Part shown: piece after piece, positions 1 through 10,220 of the stretch
Layout: each line of letters starts with the position of its first letter
How positions within the stretch are numbered: the stretch's first letter is position 1
Source: Stomoxys calcitrans
Lineage: Eukaryota > Arthropoda > Insecta > Diptera > Muscidae
Assembly: GCF_963082655.1 (NCBI RefSeq)
Contig: NC_081556.1
Coordinates: 2,765,528 to 2,829,527 of the forward strand
DNA: 64,000 nt
Reading direction: 5' to 3'
Translations under genes and position numbers: made by a program
The notes under the pieces: generated by a model
What the model was told of the DNA's origin: nothing
Database searches by the model: none
What the model saw: only the letters and a program-made list of their open reading frames with translations

Positions 1-890
1 TGCATATTTCAAATTGTAGTTTTTCTGAGTGCTTTTTTTTGGGGGAGTGTTTTTCTTTTTTTTCCACGCGAGGGGTCGGGGACGTTATGTTGGGGTAGTA
101 CACTGAGTGCTGGGGAAATAGCAGCTACTCAAGCTTTTCCGGTTTTGGAAATTCCGTTTTTTTTTGTTCTTGCTCGGCTTGTGTTGTGTTGTGTTTTTTG
201 AGTTTATTTATTATTTGCCTTTTTGCAATTGTTGTGCAAATACGGAAGTGTTCTTGGAGTTTGCCATGATTCCATACATGGTGTGTTACTGCTAGTGGGG
301 CTCTTACAGTATTTTTGGCAATTTATTGTGTGGGTACTCAATACAGCTGCGATACATTTGTAGGGTTAATGTTTTTCCTGTTGTTGGTTCCTCCTTAGGC
401 GAGGACCATAATATTTATAGCGACATTTCTTTTTTCCTAAACGTTTCGCTTCTTTTGCCTCCTTTTTGTTGGACCTTACATACGAACGAACGAACCAACG
501 AATGAATGAATGAATTGAGCGAACATATGCATGCAGATGATATGAGCTGAGACCTTTTTCCTTTGTTGTTGGTGGAGTGGGGGTGTGGTACGCAAATGGC
601 CGCATTGAGACAAAATTTGAATAGAGAGGAAACGGAAATGGCGTAGTGTCTGTAAGTGTACTCGGTGTCATCGTTGGCTTGTGGCACTCAGCACAGACAC
701 ATAACTAAACTCAAGTAACCATGTGTTGTAATAAAAATAAACCACATCAAGTGACGAAGACAACACAACTTTTAAGGGAATTTTCAGAGAAAGTAGAAAA
801 AAAAAACAAAATAAAAATTTATTTCGTTATATGTTATGTGTTCTTTAAACAAATTGAAATTTTGTAAAATAAATTACAGAAATAGCCAAT
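1..890. other. Non-coding, no gene recognised
   Basis: T-rich single-copy-looking DNA. The two overlapping minus-strand open frames near 366-687 are low in complexity, match no family I know, and are not supported as genes. A short tetranucleotide stretch of GAAC and GAAT units lies near 483-517. Confidence 0.6.
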
Positions 891-919
891 TTGAGATTGG
901 GAAAAGTGAAAAATTGGCT

Positions 920-1035
920 ATCAGCATTAGAAGGAGATAACCACCGCTGAAATTTTTTTCCAATGTTCTTGTTAGAATTCGAACCCAGCCCTTTAGGGTT
1001 ATAGGCGAACATGCTAATCTCTGCGCAATGGTGTA
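920..1035 (-). mobile_element. tRNA-derived SINE, head fragment
   Basis: Read on the minus strand this gives the tRNA-like head of the SINE seen complete at 9569-9864: an A-box-like segment, then a B-box-like GGTTCGAA-type segment, then the 'ttcagcggtgg' spacer. The body and 3' end are missing. It is diverged, hence old. Confidence 0.75.
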
Positions 1036-1198
1036 ATTGCGTATAAAGCTTGTTTTAAGTATTGTTACCAAAGATTTATAAAAAAATAAGTATAATGAGC
1101 TTAGTCAGCTAACGAAATACAACTGCGACTTAAATTTTAATAACTCTAGCTTATTTGTATCGAAATTATTACAAAAGTTTCTTAAAGTGTTAGCATTT

Positions 1199-1331
1199 TT
1201 ATACCCTACACCACCACGGTGGTACAGGGTATTATTACTTTGTGCATTTGTTTGCAACGCTTAGAAGGACAAGAGCTAGACCCATTGATAAGTATACCGA
1301 TCGGCTCAGAATCACTTCCTCATTCGATTTA
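1199..1331 (+). mobile_element. 153-element, left end (split by a LINE)
   Basis: It begins with the family's left-end signature (ttttatacccta...ccac) and continues to 'cattcgattta', where the LINE at 1332-3282 interrupts it. The element resumes at 3283. The subfamily has a 'ccaccacggtgg' start rather than the commoner 'ccaccatagga' start. Confidence 0.75.
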
Positions 1332-1342
1332 GGTTAGGTTAG

Positions 1343-1384
1343 GCTAAGGTGTATGTCCATGCCACTATGGACATACACCTTAGC
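1343..1384. repeat. 18-bp perfect inverted repeat at LINE A 3' end
   Basis: Arms gctaaggtgtatgtccat (1343-1360) and its exact reverse complement (1367-1384) flank a 6-nt loop. It lies just inside the LINE 3' terminus. In the related copy at 4430 only one arm is recognisable. Confidence 0.9.
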
Positions 1385-2920
1385 CAGTAATCGGTTTGTT
1401 GTGCGCTCTTAAAACTATAAAGTAACCTCTAAAAAAGGAAATTTAAGGTTAGGAAATCCGTGCTACTTACAAAATCCTTATTTGTTTTCAATACCACTTC
1501 CCTAAGTTGGTTCATGTCTGATATTTTGTCTCCACCTAAGCACCGGTATCAATTGAAAGCGAAAGCCGGGCAATGACAAAGGAAATGCTCCAACGTCTAA
1601 TCATCTTCCCCACATGCCGTACACATGCTATCACTTGCCGCACCGATTTTACATAAGTGAGCTGGTAATCCTATGTGTCCCGTAATGATACCAATAGCTA
1701 TACTGACCTCCTTCTTGCTTCCTTTCAGTAAAAGCCTTGTCTTTTCACGATCTGGATTTCCCCATAGGATTTTCGCAGTCCTACCGACCGTTTCGCTGTT
1801 CCACAATGTTGCATGCGCATTCGTCGCCCACCCCCTTAACTCGGACTGCGTCGACCCGAAAGGCTTCGGGTTAACCAAGTTTATTGACGGCAGTCCTCTG
1901 GCCTTTACCGCCAAATCGTATCTCCTTTCATTTCCCCTTACTCCGTCATGGCCTGGCACCCAAACGATGCGGATTTTGCCATCCTCAGAGAAGGCGTTAA
2001 TCTCCTTCTTACACTGCAAGACTGTTCGTGACCTTACCGTCCTGGTTGTTATTGCCCTTATGGCAATTTTACTGTAAACATAAAGATGTTCACAATCAAC
2101 GTCCACACGTTAGCACCACACCACCTCACGCATTCCATGATCGCCCGTATCTCCGCCTGCAGGACCGTATTATGGTCAGGGAGTCTAAAACAGATCTCTG
2201 TCCCTGGGTTCTCAATGTAAACCCCCAGGCCCACTCTGTCCTCCCCTATTGATCCATTCGTGTAACATCTTCCAGATGGCAATACTAGGGTTCCGTCAAT
2301 CCAAGACTGTGCCGATGGTAGCAGTGCCTGGCACTCGACTTCAAAGTTCATCTCAGGTATCCGTTCGGAAACCACTTCCCTTCCTTCCAGTTTTCCTATC
2401 GTCGCCTCGATTATACCGCGATGGTATGAGCTGCTCCCATCCTCAATCCATTCTCCCATTGCCTTAAGTGGCTGCCTCACACTTAATCTGTATGTCAATG
2501 GGTCGGATATCTAGAATAGTCTCCAGTGCTCTAGTGGGCGTGGTCCTCATCGCTTCGCCTATACCAAGACAACATTTGCTCTAAACCAGTTGTATGGTCC
2601 TTATGTTGCCCTTTTTCTCCACAGCAGTCCACCAAACTACTGAGGCGTAAGTAAGTATTGGTCTTATCACGCTCCTGTAGAGCCATTGGACTATCCTAGG
2701 ATTCAGGCTCCATTTCGGGCCAACGGCCCATCTACATAGTGCCCAACATCTGTGAGCCTTCTCAGTACGCTCCTGAATGTGACACTTTCAATTCAGTTTC
2801 CTCTCCAAAATCACGACTAAGTATTTGACCTTGTCAGGTATCGAAATCGTCTTATTGAGGAAACGTGGTGCGTTAAATTGGCCCACCTTCGTCTTCCTCG
2901 TGAACAGGCATATTTCATTT

Positions 2921-3092
2921 CAGTCTTCTCTAGGTTAACATTAAAACCTCTGGGTATAGCCCAGTTATGTGCCATATGCAAGACCATTTCAGTCTTTCTC
3001 TGGGTTCAGTCTTCTCTGGTTTAACATTAAAACCTCTGGGTATAGCCCAGTCATGTGCCATATGCAAGGCCCTTTCGGTCCTTCTGCATATC
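2921..3092 (-). repeat. 86-bp tandem duplication inside LINE A
   Basis: Units 2921-3006 and 3007-3092 share the segment reading 'cctctgggtatagcccagt' at an offset of 86 bp. Because 86 is not a multiple of three, the duplication breaks the reverse transcriptase frame. Confidence 0.85.
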
Positions 3093-3282
3093 CCGTTCGG
3101 ATTCTTACCTCTTAGAAGTATTATAACATCGTCTGCGTAGCAGACGGGTTCAAATCCCACCTCAGTCAGCATCCGTAATAGGTCAATTATGGTGGTCACC
3201 CATAGGAGTGGCGATAAAATGCTCCCTTGTGGCGTGCCCTGTGCCACTTTCTCCCTTATATTCATGCCATGGACATGATTCC

Positions 3283-4230
3283 ATTTACCCATGTCCGTCT
3301 GCATGTCCATGTATACTTGTGATCAAGTTACAGGTCGTATTTTTTGTCCTTTTGTCGTGAAATTTTATACAGGTCTCTTTTTTGGCCCAAGGACGAACGC
3401 TATTGATTTTGAACGAAATCGGCTCAGATTTAGATATAGCTCCCATATAAATCTTTCATCCGATATGGTCTTTTAAGGCTGTAGAAGCCCGAATTTTGGT
3501 CCGATCTTTACAAAATTTGGCATGATGTGTTTTAGTTAACGTCCTTATATGTGTGCAAAATTTCATAAAAATCGGTTCAGATTTATATAAAGCTCCCATA
3601 TTTATCTTTCATTCGATATGGCCTTTTAAGGCTGTAGAAGCAACAATTTTGGTCCGATCTTTAAAAAATTTGGCATGGGGTGTTTTATTCAATTCGTCTT
3701 TATATGTATGTAAAATTTCATAAAAATCGGTTCAGATTGAGATATAGGTCCCCGATATATCTTTCATCCGAAATAGACTTTAGCCTGTAGAAACCACAAT
3801 TTTCGTCCGATTTTGCATGAGACGTTTTATTTGACCTTCCAATACGTGCGCAAAATTTCATTAAAATCGATCCTGATTTAGATATAGCTTCAATGTATAT
3901 ATTTGATCCGATATGGACTTTTAAGGCAGTAAAATCCACAATTTTGGTTACATCTCTACAATATAGGGCGTGAGATGTTCTATCTGACTTCCCAGTATGT
4001 ATCATCAAAATTGGCACAGGTTTCGTTATAGCTCCCATATAATCTTTTATCCGAAATGACCTTTTAAGGATGTGGAAATCCAAGTTTGTTGTCCTATCGT
4101 AGGTATCTCCAAAGTAAAAACTGACTAGATTTCGAGATAAGTTCTACATATAAAAAAGTACTACGTACACCAGGTGGTGTAGGGTATTATAAAGTCGGCT
4201 CCGCCCGACTTTGGCCTTTCCTTACTGGTT
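3283..4230 (+). mobile_element. 153-element, right part
   Basis: Continuation of the element split at 1331. It contains diverged tandem monomers around 'gatatagctcccatat' and 'ttttaaggctgtagaa', and ends near 4150-4230 with 'ggtggtgtagggtattata' and the hairpin-like 'agtcggctccgcccgact'. All frames through it are repeat translations, not genes. Confidence 0.8.
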
Positions 4231-4274
4231 TTGTGTATATAAAAATACATAGGTACATACATATATATATTTTA

Positions 4275-4495
4275 ATGGGGACACAATAACAGACATGCAC
4301 CAACTTAGGGGAGTGGTATTGAAAACAATTAAGGATTTTGTAAGTACCACGGAATAACTTACTTAAAATTTTCTTTTTAGAGGTTACTTTATAGTTTTTA
4401 GAGCACACAACAAACCGATTACTGGCTTAGGTGTATGTCCAAAGTGGCATGGGGCGTATTAGTATCTGCACCCTCTTTTCAACCTAACTCACCAT
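4275..4495 (+). mobile_element. LINE family A, 3'-end fragment
   Basis: Matches the 3' end of the copies at 1332-3282 and 53991-54845: 'caacttaggggagtggtatt', 'acaattaaggattttgtaag', then the 3' UTR ending in 'caacctaac'. The first ~50 bp of it would encode the end of ORF2; the rest is untranslated. Confidence 0.85.
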
Positions 4496-5104
4496 ATATA
4501 AACCAACATTTATACCACAGCCTTTACTATTACAGCAACTGTAAAAAATCAATATTTACATATTTTGCAGTTACATTAACTATCATTTAAAATATTTTAA
4601 ATTTGCAATTTACAATAGGCAAATATTTCTAGTTGAGCTAAATTTCCTTGATATGAATAAGGATGTGCTTGCACATTTACATTTGCAATAAACTCATATG
4701 CATACACATAATATTTGTTATGTCGACAAAACAATTTAAGGCTGTGTACCTTCAACCACATTCAATTACTTGAGAAAATAGATTTTCAATTTGTGTGCGC
4801 ATTTAAAAATACAAACTTCATACGAAACACACACACACACACACACAAACACGGCTATATGCCCACAACCAACACATATTTACACAAACCTAAAACTTAA
4901 TTATTTATTGTATTTACTTTAACCTCAATGTTTGTGGGAAATATCATCACATGTCATTTAAGCCTCTTTAGCAAAATGTATGTCAAATAGTGTTGGGGCA
5001 TGTAATGAACATGGAACATTGGCTGGGATCGTTGGAGAAAGTGTAAAATAAACATTTTGTAATCGTTGTAAAAACATTTACAGTATGTTTCACTAAATTT
5101 TATA
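4496..5104. other. Non-coding spacer with (CA)n microsatellite
   Basis: No gene seen. A CA-dinucleotide tract of about 22 bp lies near 4827-4848. The remainder is AT-rich. Confidence 0.6.
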
Positions 5105-5405
5105 TCTCTGTCATTTTATAATCTCTGTCACCATGTTTCGAGGTGTCTCCCACCACTTGATCTTTCCATCGAGATTTTGGTCGTCCCGGTTTGCCTTCAA
5201 AAGACTTCTTTGCTGCTTCATCCATTCTGACTACATGACCTAGCCAACGCAGCCGATATATTTTAATACGTGTAACTATGCTATCGTCGCCAAAGAGCTC
5301 TTACACCTCGTGGTTCATACGACGCCTATATTCTGCATTAACACAAACTGGGCCATATATTTTATTAAGAATCTTTCTCCCAAACACTCCAAGCACTGCC
5401 TCGTC
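5105..5405 (-). mobile_element. RTE-like LINE, C-terminal ORF2 fragment
   Basis: The minus strand translates to a segment with GVFGRKILNKIYGPV, then YRLRWLGHVVRM, then GRPKSRWKDQV. This is the conserved region downstream of the reverse transcriptase in RTE-type LINEs. An in-frame stop precedes ELFGDD. No 5' part is present, so this is a dead fragment. Confidence 0.85.
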
Positions 5406-5434
5406 TGCTTTCACAAGTATAGTGTAATCGAAGT

Positions 5435-6412
5435 GTAATTCCAGTATACTTACGTTTGCAACACTTCAAAATGCCTATTTCCGACCCCATAAATTATTTA
5501 TATTTTGATGGTTGTAAAAATCTAAGACGACCTGTTTGTCCGTCTGTATGTTGACGTCTTTAAAAACGGAGATATTGAGCTGAAACTTTGCACATATTTT
5601 TTTTTCATAGGCAGGTTAAGTTCGAAGATGGGCTATATCGGACTATATCTTGATATAGCCCCCATATAGACCGAGGCTCCGATTTAAGGATTTAGGCCCA
5701 TAAACTCCATATTTATTATCAGATTTTGCTGAAATTTGAGACAATAAGTTGGCTTAAGCCCCAGATATCCATCTACAATTTGGTCCAGGTTTGGATATGC
5801 CATATAGACCTATCTCTCGATTTATGGTCTTGGGCCCATAAAAGGCGCATTTATTGTCCGATTTTGCCAAAATTTGGGACAGTAAGTTAAGGCCTTCGAC
5901 ATCCTTCTTCAAGATCGGTCCAGATTTGAATATAGCTGCCATATTGACCAATCTCTCGGTCTAAGGTCTTGGGCCCATAAAATACGCATTTATAATTCGA
6001 TTTCGCTAAAATTTGGGACAGTGAGTTGTGTTATGCACTTCGGTATCCCTCTTCAATTTGGCCCAGATCGGTTTAGATTTCGATATAGCTGGCATATAGA
6101 CCGATCTCTCGATTTAAGATCTTGGGCCCATAAATTACGCATTTATAATCCGATTTCGCCAAAATTTGGGACAGTGAGTTGTGTTATGCACTTCGGTATC
6201 CCTGTTCAATTTGGCCCATATCGGTTTAGATTTGAATATAGCTGCCATATAGACCGATCTCTTGATTGAAGGTTTTGGCCCCGCGTTTATAATCCGTTGT
6301 CGCTGAAATTTGGGACAGTGAGTTGTGTTGGGGCCTTCGACATCCTTCTTCAATTTGGCCCAGAACTGTTCAGATTTGGATATAGCTGCCATATAGACAC
6401 CGATCTCTTAAT
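5435..6412 (+). mobile_element. 153-element with four or more tandem monomers
   Basis: A diverged left end near 5435 is followed by tandem monomers. The segment 'gtgagttgtgttatgcac' recurs at 6021 and 6174, a spacing of exactly 153 bp (51 codons), which is why open frames such as 6021-6269 look protein-like. The right terminus is missing: the array stops near 6412 and is followed by a small duplicated 'atactcagctttaga'. Confidence 0.85.
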
Positions 6413-6529
6413 ACTCAGCTTTAGAACAGAATACTCAGCTTTAGATAGTGAAACCCATACTGACTGGGAGAGTGAATGACTACAATTCTTTCTCGTTGCT
6501 TGGCACTCAGCTAAGTGAAACAGGCCCTT

Positions 6530-6899
6530 AACTTTTGATCAAACGCACTCATCTAATACAATTTTGTATTGTGCCACCCATTGCACCCGAAGAAATCGAC
6601 CTCCCCCGGCAAACCAGAGTGGTTCTGGCTCAATTACGTTCCGGCAGATGCAGCCGCCTCAATTCCCACAGAGCTAGGATTGATGCCGACGTGCAAGATG
6701 TATGTCCGGATTGTAACCAGGGACCGCACGATACACGTCACCTGTTTAACTGCCCGGCCAGACCCACTCGACTCAGACCCAGATCCCTGTGGACGCACCC
6801 CATCTTAGTCGCGGAGTTCCTGGGTCTTGACACTCAACAGAATCAAGCAGACGAAAGATAGTACACAATAAACTGCTACAACGACAACAACAACAACAA
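6530..6899 (+). mobile_element. Jockey-type LINE, 3' fragment with CAA-rich tail
   Basis: Encodes only the last ~100 residues of a LINE ORF2: LPRQTRVVLAQLRSGRCSRL, a zinc-binding CPDCNQGPHDTRHLFNCP (pattern CxxC...H...C), and the ending FLGLDTQQNQADER then stop at about 6861. An ACAACA-rich tail follows (6872-6899), the usual 3' end of such elements. It has no reverse transcriptase, so it is a 5'-truncated relic. Confidence 0.88.
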
Positions 6900-6975
6900 T
6901 TTTGTATACCCTGCACCATTGGATGGGGTATACTAATTTCGTCATTCTGTTTGTAACACCTTGGAATATGCGTCT

Positions 6976-7314
6976 GCAAATTTGCCTATGAACATTCCAT
7001 TAAGGAACTGGTGCAAACTTCTCACAAATTAATGAGTGCTGTCCGATTCAATTTTAAGCTCAATGATAAGGGACCTCCTTTTTATAGCCGAGTCCGAATG
7101 GCGTGCCGCAGAGCGACACCTCTTTGGGAAGAAGTTTTTACATGGCAAAGTACCTCAAAAATTTTGCCAGCATTAGGAGGGGATAACCAAAATGCAAATT
7201 TTGCCCAAAGAGGGGGAAACTACCGCTGAAAAATTTTCTAATGTTCCTGCCAGGATTCGAATTCAGGCGTTCATCGTCATAGGCGGACATGCAAACCTCT
7301 GCGCTACGGTGGCA
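6976..7314 (-). mobile_element. tRNA-derived SINE, near full length
   Basis: Complete minus-strand copy: tRNA-like head at the right end (ctgcgctacggtggc on the plus strand), B-box near 7254-7264, body, and tail 'tgcaaatttgcc' at the left. Short matching 'aatatgcgtct' / 'aatatacgtct' sequence from the interrupted host element flanks it, on the right beyond the MITE. Confidence 0.85.
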
Positions 7315-7322
7315 TCCAAATA

Positions 7323-7559
7323 TTGGGTTGCCCAAAAAGTAATTGCGGATTTTTGAAAAGAAAGTAAATGCATTTTTAATAAAACTTAGAATGAACTTTA
7401 ATCAAATATACTTTTTTTTCACTTTTTTTCTAAAGCAAGCTAAAAGTAACAGCTGATAACTGACAGAAGAAAGAATGCAATTACAGAGTCACAAGCTGTG
7501 AAAAAATTTGTCAACGCCGACTATATGAAAAATCCGCAATTACTTTTTGGGCAATCCAA
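7323..7559. mobile_element. Mariner-type MITE with TA target duplication
   Basis: 237-bp non-autonomous element. Its terminal inverted repeats of about 31 bp start TTGGGTTGCCCAAAAA on the left and TTGGATTGCCCAAAAA (reverse complement) on the right, with one mismatch. TA dinucleotides lie directly outside both ends (7321-7322 and 7560-7561). No transposase frame is present. Terminal sequence and TA target are typical of Tc1/mariner elements; the subfamily is not assigned. Confidence 0.93.
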
Positions 7560-8215
7560 TAATATGCGAAATATACGTCTAAGACCCCATAAAATATATA
7601 CTTTTGATTGGTATCACATTTTAAGTCGATTTAGCCATGTACGTCCGTCTGTCTGTTTGTCGAAAGCGCGCTAACTTTCGAAGGAGTACAGCTAGGCGTT
7701 TAAATTTGCATATAAGTGTAGGTCGGTTGGGGTTGTAAATGGACCAAATCGGTCCATGTTTTGATATAGCTGCCATATAAATCGATCATGGGTCTTGACT
7801 TCTTGAGCCTCCATAGGGCGCAATTCTCATTCGATTTGACTTAAATTTTGCAAGTAGTGTTTTGGTATCACTTCCAACAACTATGCTAAGTTTGGTTCCA
7901 ATCGGTTCATAACCTGATATAGCTGCTATATAAACCGATCTTGGGTCTTGACTTTTTGAGCCTCTAAAGTGCGCAATTCCTAACCGATTTGGCTGTAATT
8001 GTGCATGTGGTGTTTTGGTATCACTTCCAACAACTGTGCTAAGTATGTTGCAAATCGGATCACAACCCGATACAGCTGCCATATAAACCGATCTTGGGTC
8101 TTGTCTTCCTGAGCTTGTACAGGGCGCAATTCTTAGCCAATTTGGTAGTAATTTTGCATTCGCCAGTTAAACCGATCTCCCGATTAGATTTTATTGACCA
8201 ATCTTTCCACAATAT

Positions 8216-8837
8216 CTAAGAAGTTAGCTCGAAATCGGTTCTGATTTAGATATAGGTCCCATATATATGTTCGTTCGATTTTGAGACATATTGCAATAAA
8301 GAGCTCATTTGTTGACCGATTCTCTCGAAATTTGGAGGGAAGGATTTTCTTTAGACCCTTAATATTATAAATTTTCCATTTTATTGGTTTTTTAGTGATT
8401 ATCGAATATGGTTCCATTCTAATAAACTTTTGTATGTAGAATAAGGCAATACATTTACGTAAGTCAGTCAGTTCTTTGAAATCGATGTAAGAGCCTCAGT
8501 TCATTTGATGCAATTGATTTCCAATAATACTTTTGTATAACCAGGCGTATAACAATATCCTATGGCAGATTCAAATCTTCTTGTGGACTTAAAAGAAAAA
8601 TTCATTTGCATTTGATGAAAGATTTCTAATTACTAATTTTCTTGGAAGGAAAATTGTACTTATCAATAGGGCGTGAAACATTTTAACACTTGCTTTAATG
8701 AATAACTTTAAGATATTTATAAGAAAAACTTGAGTGTCAAGTTTCTAACTTAATTTAATTTATTTTTTGCTATTCATTTGGCTTGCAAGTTGAGTTGGTG
8801 GCAAAAAATTTCATAAATATTTGAAGATTCATTAGTT
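8216..8837. other. Non-coding spacer
   Basis: AT-rich. A weak 153-element remnant may extend to about 8420 ('tagatataggtcccatata'). Nothing else recognised. Confidence 0.5.
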
Positions 8838-9265
8838 TGTATACCCTTTACCATCCGTTTGTAATGACTTCAAATATTGGATTAAGCCACCATAAATTAT
8901 ACGAGTATATGTTCCTGATCGTCATGATATTTTAGGTCATGCCCATTAGCTAGCTATGCCCGTTAGTCTGTAGAAAGTACTTTAACTCTGGAACAAGTAA
9001 ACCTAGCCGCTCGAAATACAGGTCGGCTGGGATTGAAAATGGGCCAAATTGACCCATGCTTAGGTAAAGCTCTCATATAAGCCTATCTTCCTATTACATT
9101 TATTGAGCTTCTAGGGGGTGAATCCGATTGGACTGCATTTTGCACGATGACTTAGCCTATGACCTCCAACTACTATGGGAAGTGTGATGCTTATTTTCCA
9201 TAATCATATATAGCTCCCATATAAATTGATTTTCCAATTATACTTTTAAGAGTTTTCGTTCCCAT
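8838..9265 (+). mobile_element. 153-element, old diverged copy
   Basis: A left end reading 'gtatacccttta...' is followed by 'cgaaatacaggtcggctgggattg' type sequence and two degraded 'ctcccatataa' monomer cores. It has no right end and is clearly more diverged than the other copies. Confidence 0.75.
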
Positions 9266-9284
9266 AGAAGGGGCTTTTAGCTTG

Positions 9285-9515
9285 AGACTAGCGCCAGGTG
9301 GGCCAGAAGGATGGATAGGCAGAAGAACGAACGGGCAGGAAGTCGGACGCACAAAAGGACGGACGGACGGTCAGAAGAACGGACGGACAGAATTGTATGA
9401 ACAAAAGGGCGGATAGGCAGAAGAACGAAGGGACAGAAAAACTGTTTGATAGATGGATGGACAAACTGACGGCGGATGGACAGAAGGGCGGACGGAAAGA
9501 AGACCGAACAAAATA
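9285..9515. repeat. Degenerate GGACGGACAGAA-type minisatellite
   Basis: Purine-rich tandem array of loosely 12-20 bp units containing ggacggacagaa and ggcagaagaacg. It resembles an expansion of the 'gacagacggacggac' segment present in the 153-element. The frame through it is repeat translation only. Confidence 0.8.
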
Positions 9516-9568
9516 AATCAAATTATCAAGCTGGTGGTTTAAGGATACTCTAATGTACAAAGCGTTAA

Positions 9569-9864
9569 GGCCACCGTAGCGCAGAGGTTAGCATGTCCGC
9601 CTATGACGCTGAACGTCTGGGCTCGTATCCTGGCGAGACTATCAGAAAACATTTTCAGCGGTGGCTTTCCCCTCCTAATGCAGGGAACATTTGTGAGGTT
9701 ATATGCCTTGTAAAACTTCTCTTCGAAGAGGTGTTGCACTGCGGCACGCCGTTCGGACTCGACTATAAAAAGAGGCCCCTTATCATTGAGCATAAACTTG
9801 AATCGGACTGCACTCATGGATAGGTGAGAAGTGGAATGTTCATGGGCAAAATTTGCATTCGCAT
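9569..9864 (+). mobile_element. tRNA-derived SINE, complete, with 10-bp target duplication
   Basis: 296 bp from 'ggccaccgtagcgcagagg' to 'gcattcgcat'. Exact direct repeats aaagcgttaa flank it at 9559-9568 and 9865-9874. The head has a pol III A-box-like TAGCGCAGAGG and a degenerate B-box. The exact duplication gives the element boundaries used for the other copies. Confidence 0.95.
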
Positions 9865-9889
9865 AAAGCGTTAATTTCAGCCTGGTCGA

Positions 9890-10163
9890 ATTTTATATAC
9901 CCTCCACCATTGATCGTATCTGACAAGTTCTGTGAATAATGTTTAGTAAAAGCGCCTTGTAGTGGCTCAGTCAAATCTTAAGATAGGAGTATGTAGACCT
10001 ACATCAGATGATAAACTGATTTGGACCATACTTGGCACGGTTGTTGGGAGCCATAACAAAACATCATCTGCAAAATCTCAGCCAATTTGGATAATAGTTG
10101 CGCCTTCTAGAGGCTCAAGAAGTATAATTCGAAGGTCAGTTTATATGGGAAGTATATCAGATA
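9890..10163 (-). mobile_element. 153-element fragment
   Basis: Reads as the right end of the family in reverse (tataccctccaccattgatcg) followed by one and a half monomers in reverse orientation ('cttctagaggctcaagaagt'). It stops at a SINE scrap. Confidence 0.8.
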
Positions 10164-10164
10164 A

Positions 10165-10219
10165 TTCCACACTGGGGCACGCCGTTCGTACTGGCTATAA
10201 AAAGGGGGCCCTCTATCAT
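10165..10219 (+). mobile_element. SINE scrap
   Basis: About 55 bp matching the middle of the SINE ('ggcacgccgttcg', 'ctataaaaag'), wedged between a 153-element fragment and a LINE, with no ends. Confidence 0.75.
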
Positions 10220-10220
10220 T

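Larger units (their letters stand above)
1332..3282 (-). mobile_element. LINE family A (RNase H-bearing), 5'-truncated and inactive
   Basis: The minus strand encodes broken pieces of a LINE ORF2. Around 3260-3080 there is reverse transcriptase with QGTPQGSILSPLLW and the catalytic box YADD. Around 2700-2640 is the LTYASVVWW-type segment. From 2500 to 1600 is a ribonuclease H domain ending with VPGHDGVRGNE and a CxxC zinc-knuckle-like segment near 1600. Breaks are visible: a frameshift near 2060-2100, an 86-bp tandem duplication near 2921-3092, and an RNase H first acid read as YTNGS instead of the expected YTDGS. Having RNase H places it in the I/R1/LOA assemblage of LINEs. It is inserted in a 153-element with 'attta' on both sides (1327-1331 and 3283-3287), a likely target-site duplication. 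The 3' tail on the minus strand is a short CCTAA repeat. Confidence 0.88.
6902..8215 (+). mobile_element. 153-element interrupted by a SINE and a mariner MITE
   Basis: The left end at 6902-6975 (gtataccctgcaccattgga...) is broken by the SINE at 6976-7314 and the MITE at 7323-7559, and resumes at about 7562. Monomers starting 'gatatagctgccatata' occur at 7763, 7916 and 8069, each exactly 153 bp apart. The right terminus is absent. Confidence 0.88.

Noticed and set aside
1331..1344. TTAGG-like run as interstitial telomere
   Set aside because: It is the 3' tail of a LINE A copy, and similar tails occur at other LINE ends.
9580..9650. Possible tRNA gene (A-box and B-box)
   Set aside because: It is the head of a SINE with a 3' body, tail and target duplication, repeated a dozen times in the window; it cannot form an acceptor stem with its downstream sequence as a true tRNA would.
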